Below the pieces are notes generated by a model. The model was not told the origin of the DNA. It did no database searches and saw nothing but the letters and a program-made list of their open reading frames with translations. Below are positions 7,084-15,087 of a stretch of 64,000 nucleotides of DNA, piece after piece. Both the position numbers and the translations under genes were made by a program. Source of the stretch: Niabella sp. (lineage in GTDB: Bacteria > Bacteroidota > Bacteroidia > Chitinophagales > Chitinophagaceae); assembly GCA_027493055.1 (NCBI GenBank), contig JAPUDO010000020.1, positions 1 through 64,000 on the forward strand, given 5' to 3'. Each line of letters starts with the position of its first letter. Position 1 is the stretch's first letter.

Positions 7084-9126
7084 TTATACAGACTTAGTTT
7101 GAGCAGAAATATCTACCTGGGCCTGCAGTATCTCTAAAGTTTTATCATTTACATCTACTACCCTTACCGCAGGCATCATTTTATATAAATTATAAGCAAA
7201 AAAGATATGTGAGATCCACATTAAAGAACCACCTATGGCACGCCACAGCCAATGTGGAGCCATCTGCACTACACTTTCTATAAAAGGTTTCCCTTCTATC
7301 CACATCTGCCCTTTTAAAGTGCTGCCATACATCAGCGGCACGGTATAGAACAACAGGCCGATCAATGCCAGCCAGAAATGGGCGCCCACGGCCCATTGAG
7401 GTGCTTCGTTTTGTGTGAAACGGGGCACAATGGTGTAAATGCAGGCCCACAGGAAAAAACTGATGATCCCATACATGGTAAGATGAGAGTGCGCCACCGT
7501 GAAATCGGTAAAATGCCAGATGAGATTAGTGGAACGGAATGCTTCTGCCGTTCCCTGCAGGGAACCGGTAAAATAAAATATGGTGCCCACCAAAAAGAAC
7601 GGGAGCGTATAGCTGTCTGCCAGCTTATACCATCCGTTTTTGAAAGTCATTAAAAAATTGGTAGTGCCTGCAACTACAGGTATTACCATACCCATACTAC
7701 CGAAGATAGCCACTGTTTGCAGCCACCACGGTATAGGGCTAAACACAAAATGGTGTGTGCCTATAAGCGTGTAAAAAAGTATCTGCGTCCAAAAAGCAAG
7801 AATACCGAGACTATAGGAATAAATAGGGCGATTCAATTGCTGCGGCAGGTAATAATACACAAGCCCCAGCGTAAAAAACATAAACCACATACCCACGCCC
7901 TGGTGCATGTAATAACCCTGGATAATAGTTTCCCCCAAACCGTTCTGCCACGTGGGCCAGTAGGCGACAAAAACTATTACCAGGGCATATATTATGGCTG
8001 AAATAATATACCAGTTGGAAATGTAGATCTCTTTAGTTTTTCTTACTGCTACTGTTTTAAAAAAATTATATAACGTAAGCACTAAAGCTATTGCGAACAA
8101 AGACATGACCGGCCATATATACTCCCGGTATTCGCCGCCACCATTATTGATCCCTGCCATTAATAAGACAGTGCCTGTTAATACCGTTGTATTAGTAAGA
8201 TGCAGAGAATACCAGCCCAATTTATAGCTATATAACTTTTCGTTACCTACCCTGGGAACAACATAGTAAGCCAGGCCCAGCATTGCCAGCGAAGCCCAGC
8301 CCCAGAATACGGCGTTGGTGTGTACGGGTCGCAAACGGCCAAAGCCGAGCCAGCTGACATGGTCTGCATCAGGGGCTACAAACTTAATACCGACATACTC
8401 GCCAACTGTAGTGCCAAACAGCAGCCAGATAGTAGCAGACACCAGGTAAGCTAACACCAGCCTGCTTAATTGCGGATCTACCGAAGCGCGGGGAGGCGCT
8501 TTTTGCTTTTGTGCTACAAAAGGAAGCCCTTCATCATCTTTAACAAATAATAGCCCCCTTCCATCCACGGCAGGAAGCGCTCCCGACAACTCCTGGTGCG
8601 TGAGCTGATAATCAGCAGCAGCCTTACGGGTCGTGACCGCTTTTTCCAGCGTTTCCCTGTCATAATCATTGATAAACGAGGCCAGCTTTTTTGCTTTGGC
8701 TATGTTATTTTCTGAGATGTATTTACCTGCCGCCCTTTTTATCCGCACAATCATTAATACCAGCGCGGCCACCACAGGGATCAATAACAAAAGAATAGTG
8801 ATAATGATACCGCCTTCAGATAAAAGAGGTTTACCATTCCCTATACCCTGGCTGTACAGCATCCCCGGGAGAAGCACCATGCCTGTAAGCGCCGAAATTG
8901 TTTTTGAACCGGCTTTCCAGGTTTTGATAATATGCAGCAGCTTGTCTATTTGCCGGCTGTTCATAGTTGTCAGCTGTTTCTGGAATTGCCCTTCATCAAA
9001 ATTGCTGCTGTTCCTTCTTATGACCTTCAAAATATTTTTCACTTTTTGCTGTAAAACAATTGCAATAAGCAGTGCTGCTAAAGCTATCAGCAGAAATAAT
9101 ATCAATAAAGTTGACGGAGGGAACAT
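7084..9126 (-). CDS. ccoN: cbb3-type cytochrome c oxidase catalytic subunit with N-terminal extension
   Basis: A 680-residue membrane protein. From about residue 220 it aligns with CcoN: H269 (RPVHTNAVFWGW) as a low-spin heme ligand, H408 (MHQGVGMWF) and H458-H459 (GTHHF) as CuB ligands, and H546/H548 (AHSHLTMYG) for the hemes. Y452 lies six residues before H458, exactly where the cross-linked tyrosine of cbb3 oxidases sits, and no NorB-type glutamates are seen. This favours an O2 reductase over an NO reductase. The first ~215 residues are an extra part with two or three membrane spans and a charged linker, unlike the usual ~480-residue CcoN. Transcription probably starts under the palindrome at 9148-9169. 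Confidence 0.85.
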   Translation of the reverse strand: MFPPSTLLILFLLIALAALLIAIVLQQKVKNILKVIRRNSSNFDEGQFQKQLTTMNSRQIDKLLHIIKTWKAGSKTISALTGMVLLPGMLYSQGIGNGKPLLSEGGIIITILLLLIPVVAALVLMIVRIKRAAGKYISENNIAKAKKLASFINDYDRETLEKAVTTRKAAADYQLTHQELSGALPAVDGRGLLFVKDDEGLPFVAQKQKAPPRASVDPQLSRLVLAYLVSATIWLLFGTTVGEYVGIKFVAPDADHVSWLGFGRLRPVHTNAVFWGWASLAMLGLAYYVVPRVGNEKLYSYKLGWYSLHLTNTTVLTGTVLLMAGINNGGGEYREYIWPVMSLFAIALVLTLYNFFKTVAVRKTKEIYISNWYIISAIIYALVIVFVAYWPTWQNGLGETIIQGYYMHQGVGMWFMFFTLGLVYYYLPQQLNRPIYSYSLGILAFWTQILFYTLIGTHHFVFSPIPWWLQTVAIFGSMGMVIPVVAGTTNFLMTFKNGWYKLADSYTLPFFLVGTIFYFTGSLQGTAEAFRSTNLIWHFTDFTVAHSHLTMYGIISFFLWACIYTIVPRFTQNEAPQWAVGAHFWLALIGLLFYTVPLMYGSTLKGQMWIEGKPFIESVVQMAPHWLWRAIGGSLMWISHIFFAYNLYKMMPAVRVVDVNDKTLEILQAQVDISAQTKSV

Positions 9127-9147
9127 ACTTCAATTTACATTTAATAT

Positions 9148-9169
9148 ATTAAGACCTTTTTATCTTAAT
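9148..9169. promoter_or_regulatory. Rrf2/NsrR-type operator before the cbb3 operon
   Basis: Perfect 7-base arms ATTAAGA (9148-9154) and TCTTAAT (9163-9169) flank the 8-base spacer CCTTTTTA, 22 bases before the oxidase ATG. The same arms, spacer length and right half of the spacer (TTTA) recur upstream of the Rrf2 gene at 9661-9698. Sharing between the regulator and its neighbour is what an autoregulated Rrf2 operator looks like. The arms resemble the AAGAT..ATCTT halves of known NsrR sites. Confidence 0.75.
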
Positions 9170-9184
9170 TTATAATAAAAAAAA

Positions 9185-9619
9185 CTATCTTCTTTTTAAA
9201 AGCAACGGGGAGCTTTCCTCCCATGTCTGAAATTGCTCCAAAGTAGCGGACTTATAAATACTGTAAATAGCAGTCCTGGCTTTTTTATACTGGTCATGGA
9301 TAGGACAGGGATTTTTCTCTGAGCAATAATCCAGCCCCACACCGCAGCCTTTGAACACTTTATCACCATCTATTGCAATTACAATATCTGCCAAAGAACG
9401 TTTGGCATTTTTCCCATCAATAAAAAAGCCGCCATACCGGCCTTTAGATGATTGAAGAAAACCCTGCCTGCTTAAGCCCTGTAAAATCTTTCCTATAAAA
9501 AGCTCCGGGGAGCCAATATTTTCCGAGATCTCTTTGATATTTATCATATTCCTGCTTTTTGAGTGCTGAGCAATGTAGATCATTGCCCGCAAAGCATATT
9601 CGCATGTTTTTGACAGCAT
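9185..9619 (-). CDS. Rrf2-family regulator, NsrR-like NO sensor
   Basis: A 144-residue Rrf2 winged-helix protein. The ATG at 9619 gives the canonical N-terminus MLSKTCEYALRAMIYIAQ; an in-frame start at 9658 would add 13 residues. The recognition helix region is INIKEISENIGSPELFIGKI, with a wing RYGGF. Three cysteines at C92, C99 and C105 (GCGVGLDYCSEKNPCPIH) match the number and spacing of the Fe-S ligands of NsrR. It probably binds a cluster that reacts with NO and represses the TTAAGA-N8-TCTTAA sites before itself and the cbb3 operon. The gene is directly upstream of that operon on the same strand. Confidence 0.85.
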   Translation of the reverse strand: MLSKTCEYALRAMIYIAQHSKSRNMINIKEISENIGSPELFIGKILQGLSRQGFLQSSKGRYGGFFIDGKNAKRSLADIVIAIDGDKVFKGCGVGLDYCSEKNPCPIHDQYKKARTAIYSIYKSATLEQFQTWEESSPLLLKRR

Positions 9620-9660
9620 AAATGATAAATTTCTCCCGTAATTAGGATAAAGGTACACTG

Positions 9661-9698
9661 TTTGTTTAATTAAGACAAATTTATCTTAATTAAACAAA
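9661..9698. promoter_or_regulatory. Rrf2/NsrR-type operator and promoter of the regulator gene
   Basis: A perfect 15-base inverted repeat: TTTGTTTAATTAAGA (9661-9675) and its complement (9684-9698) around an 8-base spacer (CAAATTTA). The core ATTAAGA-N8-TCTTAAT is the same as at 9148-9169. On the minus strand a TTTG inside the spacer is followed after 20 bases by TACCTTTA, close to the Bacteroidota -33/-7 pattern. The operator therefore covers the probable -33 box, as expected for autorepression. Confidence 0.75.
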
Positions 9699-9989
9699 AA
9701 AAATCCAACGCTCATCCGTCCGCTTTCATATCGTACATTTTGCTGGTTACATGTTTCAAGTTGTGCAGAGCTGTAATCCCCCGTCTTCTGACCTCGGTCT
9801 TCCGGATTTTTCGAACTTTCCCTCGTACACCTTACATCGTACATAAAAGCATAGAAATTCTATACCACCTGATTGATGCACCTTTTTCTTCCTTCTTATT
9901 AACCTTTAAACCATTTTCAACCACTGTTAAACTATCTTCAACTACTTTTCAACCGCCCTTCTGTCATCCGTCAACTGTCATCTCTACCT
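9699..9989. repeat. Spacer with heptamer arrays between regulator and glutamate dehydrogenase
   Basis: About 290 bases without a gene. TCGTACA at 9823, CCTTACA at 9830 and TCGTACA at 9837 are in 7-base phase. CTGTCAT at 9961, CCGTCAA at 9968 and CTGTCAT at 9975 form a second array that ends next to the glutamate dehydrogenase stop at 9990. Between them (about 9900-9955) is a looser 10-11-base rhythm of ACC/ACT words. No terminator or ORF was recognised. Confidence 0.6.
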
Positions 9990-11408
9990 CTATGGGAATA
10001 TACCCAGCTCAGCATAGGAAGTAGCTACTTTATTAATGGCCACTACATAAGCGGCAGTACGCATATCAGGTATTTGTTCATTATTCTTCCATTCTTCCAT
10101 GATATCCCTGGTAGCCCCGATCATGGTTTCTTCCAGGCCGCTGTACACAAGGTCTACCTCATCAGCCCCATGCTTGATAAACGACCGGTTCTTTTCGTCT
10201 ACACGTTTACCTGTCAATTCTTCTATTTCCTCCAGTATGCGTGCGTTCATGTTTTCGTTGAATCGTTTCTCCATTCTGCCATAACGAACATGGCTCAGGT
10301 TTTTCAGCCACTCAAAATAAGATACAGTAACACCGCCTGCATTCAGGTACATATCCGGCACCACCAATACTCCTTTCTGAATGAATATTTCATCCGCTTC
10401 TGGCGTTAAAGGTCCGTTGGCTGCTTCACCTATAATTTTAGCTTTTATACGCGGGGCATTTTCCCCATCGATCACGTTTTCCAATGCTGCGGGGATGAGG
10501 ATATCACAATCCAGCTCCAATCCTGCTTTATTACTTTCCAGATTAATGGCGCCCGGGAAATTGAGGATAGAACCGGTTCGTTTTCTATGTTCCACCAGCT
10601 CATGTACATTAATACCATCGGGTTTTGAAATAGCACCTTCATATTCAGCAATACCAACAATAACAGCGCCGTTTTCCATAAAGTATTTGGCCGTATGGAA
10701 ACCTACATTTCCCAGTCCCTGAACTACAATACGTTTTCCTTCCACACCTGTAGTAAGCCCGCGTTTCAGCATTTCTTCCTCCAGAGAGCACACTTCCTTC
10801 AGGCCATAAAAAACACCTAAACCGGTAGCCTCTCTTCGGCCGCGAACACCACCCTGCGAAACAGGTTTTCCAGTTACACATCCTGCGGCATCAATATCCT
10901 GCGGATGCATAGCGGCATAGGTATCCAGTATCCAGGCCATTTCTCTTTCACCGGTACCATAGTCAGGTGCAGGCACATCAACGGCAGGTCCTATAAAGCT
11001 TTTTTTGATCAGCTCGGAGGTGTAGCGTCTTGTAATTTTTTCAAGCTCATAAGGCGTATATTTTTTGGGGTCTATCTTTATACCTCCTTTCCCGCCGCCA
11101 AAAGGCACATTAACAATAGCACACTTGTACGTCATTAAAGCGGCAAGTGCCATTACCTCGTCCATATTTACCGACATCGAAAAGCGGATACCGCCCTTAC
11201 ATGGTGTTTTGTGATGCGAATGCTGGGCACGATACGCTTCAATAACTTCAATGGAGCCATCTTCTTTTTTAATGGGAAAACGCATACGGTAAACAGAGTT
11301 GCAGGCACTGATCTGTTCCAGCAGCCCTCTATCCCATTTGGTAAACTCGGCTGCCCTGTTGAAGCTTTTTTTAACCGCTCCAAAAAAACTGTAATTATTA
11401 TCAGACAT
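9990..11408 (-). CDS. Glu/Leu/Phe/Val-family glutamate dehydrogenase
   Basis: A 472-residue protein of the Glu/Leu/Phe/Val dehydrogenase superfamily, interconverting glutamate and 2-oxoglutarate with ammonia. The N-terminal substrate domain shows the glycine-rich motif [11 protein letters not shown] with the catalytic lysine region, and [11 protein letters not shown]. The dinucleotide domain contains [17 protein letters not shown] at about 230-246. Length and motifs fit the catabolic-type enzymes of about 420-475 residues; NAD versus NADP preference cannot be judged. It is a stand-alone minus-strand gene flanked by heptamer-array sequence. Confidence 0.9.
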   Translation of the reverse strand: MSDNNYSFFGAVKKSFNRAAEFTKWDRGLLEQISACNSVYRMRFPIKKEDGSIEVIEAYRAQHSHHKTPCKGGIRFSMSVNMDEVMALAALMTYKCAIVNVPFGGGKGGIKIDPKKYTPYELEKITRRYTSELIKKSFIGPAVDVPAPDYGTGEREMAWILDTYAAMHPQDIDAAGCVTGKPVSQGGVRGRREATGLGVFYGLKEVCSLEEEMLKRGLTTGVEGKRIVVQGLGNVGFHTAKYFMENGAVIVGIAEYEGAISKPDGINVHELVEHRKRTGSILNFPGAINLESNKAGLELDCDILIPAALENVIDGENAPRIKAKIIGEAANGPLTPEADEIFIQKGVLVVPDMYLNAGGVTVSYFEWLKNLSHVRYGRMEKRFNENMNARILEEIEELTGKRVDEKNRSFIKHGADEVDLVYSGLEETMIGATRDIMEEWKNNEQIPDMRTAAYVVAINKVATSYAELGIFP

Positions 11409-11546
11409 AGTTCGGATTTTTTAAATGTTTGGCAAAGTTGAAATAAATCGTTATTACAAAAGGTTAATATTACACCAGCGGCAAGCGGGTAGCAGAAGCA
11501 ATAGTATATAAGAAAAACAGGCAATCCTGTTTTATCGATCAAAAAG

Positions 11547-11744
11547 CTAAGCCTTTGTTTCGGTGTCTTCCAGCTTTTTTACTTTTTTCTCAATTCTTAC
11601 TAAATAAAGAATTAATCCCAGCAGGATGATCAGCATTACTGCTACCACCACATAAATCCTCCCGCTGCTGTACATTAGGCTTTCTTTAGCCTGTGCAAAA
11701 GCCATTGCCGGGAGCAATAATAAGAACACTAACAAAAATCTCAT
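11547..11744 (-). CDS. ccmD: CcmD-like small membrane protein
   Basis: A 65-residue protein: signal-like N-terminus (MRFLLVFLLLLPAMAFAQ), one membrane span (about 30-50, VVVAVMLIILLGLILYLV) and a charged C-terminal tail. It starts 7 bases after the ccmC stop and is the last gene of the ccmB-ccmC-ccmD group. Size, topology and position match CcmD, which helps CcmC deliver heme for cytochrome c maturation. Sequence conservation in this family is low, so the name rests mainly on context. Confidence 0.65.
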   Translation of the reverse strand: MRFLLVFLLLLPAMAFAQAKESLMYSSGRIYVVVAVMLIILLGLILYLVRIEKKVKKLEDTETKA

Positions 11745-11751
11745 TGCACTT

Positions 11752-12444
11752 CTATTTAATAAAATGTTTTTCTTTAATATAGTTCAATCTTATACTGACC
11801 GTTGCAATCCAAACGCCCAGTAAGGCCCAGCCAATAAATGCGGGATATTGAATCATACGCATAGCAGGACTGGAATCCCTGAAGTTAAGAGCAGGATTAC
11901 CATCCTGTCCAGGGTGCAGGCTGGGTAAAAGTCTGGGAACTACCATAATGGTAGGGAACAGCATGGCAAAGGCAAAAATATTATAAACGGCGCTGATCCG
12001 TGCTTTCTGGTCCATGTCCTGTATAGAACTTCTTAGAATGAAATAAGCGAAATAAATAAGGAGCGCAACAGCTGTTCCTATCAGCTTGGGCTCCCTGGCC
12101 ACAGCGCTGAATGAATCAAACGCGGGGTTATTGGGATCGGCCCAGGTATAGCTGGCCCATACAGCGCCGGTGGCATATCCTAACAAACCAAAAACAATTC
12201 CTACAGAAGCATAGTTGCTGGCGGCAATATCGTTCTTTAGATTACCCTTGCTTAAATAGCGAATAGCATGTACCAAAGAGCAGGTAAACAGCACAAACAT
12301 GGCAGCCCACATACCCACGTGGTAAAAAACATTCCGGATAGTTTCCCCAAGTACAGGCAGATCAGGAATTTTAACCAGCAAGCCGCCAATAATGGCATAT
12401 ACCAATAAAACTACACAGAGAATTTTCCACCATGCCTTCTTCAT
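11752..12444 (-). CDS. ccmC: Heme handling protein CcmC (cytochrome c maturation)
   Basis: A 230-residue membrane protein with six predicted spans. It carries a tryptophan-rich periplasmic loop (GAVWASYTWADP) related to the WWD signature of heme-handling proteins. Flanking histidines in FYHVGMW and SLHPGQDG are the expected heme ligands. Together with CcmB and CcmD it would export or present heme for attachment to c-type cytochromes such as the diheme subunit at 6077. A 288-base spacer made of heptamer arrays separates it from ccmB upstream. Confidence 0.85.
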   Translation of the reverse strand: MKKAWWKILCVVLLVYAIIGGLLVKIPDLPVLGETIRNVFYHVGMWAAMFVLFTCSLVHAIRYLSKGNLKNDIAASNYASVGIVFGLLGYATGAVWASYTWADPNNPAFDSFSAVAREPKLIGTAVALLIYFAYFILRSSIQDMDQKARISAVYNIFAFAMLFPTIMVVPRLLPSLHPGQDGNPALNFRDSSPAMRMIQYPAFIGWALLGVWIATVSIRLNYIKEKHFIK

Positions 12445-12732
12445 ACTAAAAACATCAGTTTAAGTTGATAAACACAAAAGTAAGCCGAAAGTTCATAGTT
12501 TATGGAAAAGCTTGTCTAAACTTATTACATTATCATCCTAAAGGCTAAAAGCTAAAAGCAAAAAGCTGAAGGCCAGCTTCTTCTTCGGACATCGGACCTC
12601 AGACTTCTTGACTTTCCCGACTTCCTGACCATTCCAACAAGACATATGAATAACTATGAGCTAAAGGCTAAAAGCAAAAGCCGAAGGCCAGCTTCTTCTT
12701 CGACTTCGGACCTCGGACTTTCCGACTTTTCC
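12445..12732. repeat. Two related heptamer arrays inside the ccm operon
   Basis: The spacer between ccmB and ccmC holds two similar blocks in 7-base phase. The first runs from about 12537 to 12620, with AAGGCTA at 12541, AAAGCTA at 12548, AAAGCAA at 12555 and AAAGCTG at 12562, then CTTCGGA at 12583 and CATCGGA at 12590. The second runs from about 12655 to 12730 and repeats the same word order, with CTAAAGG at 12661, CTAAAAG at 12668, CTTCGGA at 12704 and CCTCGGA at 12711. The blocks look like diverged copies of each other. Confidence 0.75.
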
Positions 12733-13380
12733 TCAATCCTTCCAAAGGAAAGGAAAAAGAATAACGGAGAGTAATCCTACCAGGAAATCAAGGGCTATTA
12801 ATAGCAATATATCACTCCACTGAAAACTTTGGCCGGCAAAGAAAGCTGCGTTGGACAGCTTCATAAGCAGCATTAATTGTGGTACAATCAAAGGAAACCC
12901 CAGCACTGCCATGATCGCGGCGTTTTGCCTGGCCTTGGCAGCAATGGCCGCTAAAAAGGTAAAAACCATGCTTAAGCTAAACCCGCCTAAAAGTGCCAGA
13001 CCAGTAAAGGGCAGCAGTTTTTCAGCCGGGTTGCCTATAAAAGCCAAAAACAGTAAAAGACTGATGAGTGTCATGAGCAGCATCAGCAAACTGTTGAACA
13101 GCAGCTTTGCGATCATAAAATGAACCGGAGAAGCAACGGTATAAAAATATAACATGCGGGCGCGGCTTTCCTGCATAAAACTCTTAGCCACGGCATTAAT
13201 ACAAATGAATAATTGTATTACCCAAAACAGCCCGTTCCATATTTCTTTTTCCGGCTCTGCAATAGCCAGGAACAGCACAAAAATGGTAGCACCCATGTAA
13301 AGCAGGATGCCATAAAAACTGTATTGCTGTCGTATTTCCAGCAACAGATCTTTTTTAAATAAGGTAATTACTGATTTCAA
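12733..13380 (-). CDS. ccmB: Heme exporter permease CcmB
   Basis: A 215-residue membrane protein with about six spans, beginning MKSVITLFKKDLLLEIRQQY, typical of CcmB. Conserved stretches include FMQESRARMLYFYTVASPVH and a final LSVILFPFLWKD. CcmB is the permease partner of an ATPase (CcmA) in the cytochrome c maturation system; no ccmA gene lies in this window. It is the first of the ccmB, ccmC, ccmD genes on the minus strand and would support maturation of the c-type cytochrome at 6077. Confidence 0.85.
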   Translation of the reverse strand: MKSVITLFKKDLLLEIRQQYSFYGILLYMGATIFVLFLAIAEPEKEIWNGLFWVIQLFICINAVAKSFMQESRARMLYFYTVASPVHFMIAKLLFNSLLMLLMTLISLLLFLAFIGNPAEKLLPFTGLALLGGFSLSMVFTFLAAIAAKARQNAAIMAVLGFPLIVPQLMLLMKLSNAAFFAGQSFQWSDILLLIALDFLVGLLSVILFPFLWKD

Positions 13381-13417
13381 AAGAAGTTAAAAAGTTAGTA
13401 TTTGAAGGTTGAAACTG

Positions 13418-13624
13418 CTATCTGCAGGAGTTCTTCAACATGTTGGCTATCAAATAATTGACATATAATAAGTCAATTAAAGCATTAGTATCCAAATTCT
13501 GATCTTCTTCTATTGTCATAACTATCACCTCCAGTTTTTTATTTTCGTACTCTTTCGGTAAGGAAATGCAGAGTGGGTTAGATGAATTTTCAATTATTTT
13601 TCTTACTGCATTCATAATACTCAA
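13418..13624 (-). CDS. Small antitoxin-like protein, possibly frameshifted
   Basis: A 68-residue protein of unknown function, six bases after the thymidine kinase stop. The N-terminus (MSIMNAVRKIIENSSNPLCI then SLPKEYENKKLEVIVMTIEE) resembles small Bacteroidota proteins with an AbrB-like or antitoxin-like beta segment. The C-terminus (LLYVNYLIANMLKNSCR) looks unnatural. Read in another frame from about 13462, the same DNA encodes CQLFDSQHVEELLQIAVSTF and ends at about 13396, which looks more like a real helical tail. A one-base frameshift is possible. Function not assigned. Confidence 0.45.
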   Translation of the reverse strand: MSIMNAVRKIIENSSNPLCISLPKEYENKKLEVIVMTIEEDQNLDTNALIDLLYVNYLIANMLKNSCR

Positions 13625-13630
13625 AGTTAA

Positions 13631-14212
13631 CTAAAGTTTCGGTAATGGTTTATCGTTATAGCACTTCCTGCATCTTGGCTCATAAGCGTCCATTGCGCCC
13701 AGCATCACCTGGTCTTCATCAGGAATTTTCCGGTAAGAGTAGTTAGCTATGTTACCACATTTTACACATATAGCGTGCAATTTGGTAACATAGTCTGCTT
13801 TAGCCAAAATGGAAGGCATTTGTCCAAATGGCTGGCCGGTAAAGTCCATATCCAGCCCCGCTACAATTACCCTTAAGCCCCTGTAGGCCAGCTGATCACA
13901 AACTTCAGGTAAACCATCGTCAAAAAACTGGGCTTCATCTATACCAATTACATCTGCATCCTGGGCCATTAATAATATTTTCCGGGAATTATCTACCGGT
14001 GTTGAATGGATAATGTTGGTATCGTGCGATACAATGTTCAGCTCATCATACCGGGTATCAATAACAGGCTTAAAGATCTCCACTTTTAAATTGGCAAACT
14101 TCACCCTTTTAAGACGGCGTATCAGCTCCTCCGTTTTACCGCTGAACATAGAGCCGCAAATCACTTCTATCCAACCGCGCTTTTCTCCGCTTAAATTAGG
14201 TTCAATAAACAT
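13631..14212 (-). CDS. tdk: Thymidine kinase
   Basis: A 193-residue type II thymidine kinase that phosphorylates thymidine for salvage. The P-loop is [15 protein letters not shown] near residue 21, the lid and catalytic region holds [13 protein letters not shown], and the zinc site is formed by CVKCG and CRKCY near the end. The ATG at 14212 gives the family length; an in-frame start at 14332 would add 40 unrelated residues. On the minus strand a TACTTTTG box (complement at 14251-14258) lies about 40 bases upstream. A perfect 16-base palindrome, TTTGTTTAGAAACAAA (14228-14243), sits in the presumed leader. Confidence 0.92.
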   Translation of the reverse strand: MFIEPNLSGEKRGWIEVICGSMFSGKTEELIRRLKRVKFANLKVEIFKPVIDTRYDELNIVSHDTNIIHSTPVDNSRKILLMAQDADVIGIDEAQFFDDGLPEVCDQLAYRGLRVIVAGLDMDFTGQPFGQMPSILAKADYVTKLHAICVKCGNIANYSYRKIPDEDQVMLGAMDAYEPRCRKCYNDKPLPKL

Positions 14213-14382
14213 GCTTAATGCCTGGTATTTGTTTAGAAACAAAAATTTCCCAAAAGTAAGGCGTATCAACTGTACAAAGGTATTTTTATAATTATAACAT
14301 TTGAATAAGGCGGATAGGTATTGTTTTTGCATAAGAATCCTGATGTACCTGGTTGGGGTAACGGTATTTATAAAAAAAGATA

Positions 14383-15087
14383 ATGGACAGAATAAAGAGT
14401 TTGATTGAAAAGCTAAACATCCAGGCTGAACAGAATGCGCCTCTCAGCCAGTTGCTAACTACAGTTCAGATGCTTCAGAATGAAATTGCCGGTACAATAA
14501 GAGAGGTTGAAGTATTAGGTGCAAGCCGGATTTCAGTAATAGTGCCCAATGCCAAGCCCGTTTTGGGAGATATTGCTCCAAATGAAAATAAGGAAGCCGG
14601 AGAAGAAGGAAAAGAATATTTTGAACTGGTAGTGGATCTTACAGATGAAGAAGACCAGGAAGTAAATTCCGCAAACGATATTCCAAGTTATGAGGAGCTG
14701 ATGAAATTAAAAAACGAGCTGGATAAGCCGGGGGTGCCGCAGGCTACCCTCGACTTTAAGCATACCGATGACATGCCTACCTTATCCAGACAAAATAAAC
14801 CCGTAGCTAAAGCCGCGAAACAATCAGCATTACCGCGGGCCAGCAAAAACGCTGTCAAAGACTTAAAAAAGGCAATTAACGCCCAGGACAGGATAGCGTA
14901 TGTAAGAGCGCTTTTCAGGGGTGATGAAGTGATGTTTGAACGAAGCATCAGCACTATCAATAATTTTCATACGCTGCATGAAGCCGAGTATTGGATACAA
15001 CGCGAGCTGAAAACAAAGAACGGCTGGCTGGCGGGTAACCCGGTAGTACAGCAATTTGAACAGCTGATCAGAAAGAGATTTGCTTAA
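14383..15087 (+). CDS. Conserved hypothetical protein
   Basis: A 234-residue soluble protein of no family I recognise. Residues 1-40 are helical and heptad-like ([20 protein letters not shown]), residues 70-150 are acidic and low-complexity, and the C-terminal 80 residues look globular and helical ([20 protein letters not shown] then [11 protein letters not shown]). It has no signal peptide or membrane span. It is transcribed divergently from tdk and converges on waaA with a 20-base overlap of coding ends. The layout of an N-terminal helix, acidic linker and C-terminal domain could mean an adaptor protein, but this is only a guess. Confidence 0.7.
   Translation: MDRIKSLIEKLNIQAEQNAPLSQLLTTVQMLQNEIAGTIREVEVLGASRISVIVPNAKPVLGDIAPNENKEAGEEGKEYFELVVDLTDEEDQEVNSANDIPSYEELMKLKNELDKPGVPQATLDFKHTDDMPTLSRQNKPVAKAAKQSALPRASKNAVKDLKKAINAQDRIAYVRALFRGDEVMFERSISTINNFHTLHEAEYWIQRELKTKNGWLAGNPVVQQFEQLIRKRFA

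Noticed and set aside
7084-9126. Catalytic subunit as nitric oxide reductase (NorB)
   Set aside because: The CuB histidines and the tyrosine six residues before the HH pair follow the cbb3 oxidase pattern, and NorB-type glutamates are missing.
11168-11542. Minus-strand ORF overlapping the start of glutamate dehydrogenase
   Set aside because: It overlaps a well-supported gene in another frame and shows no recognisable motif.
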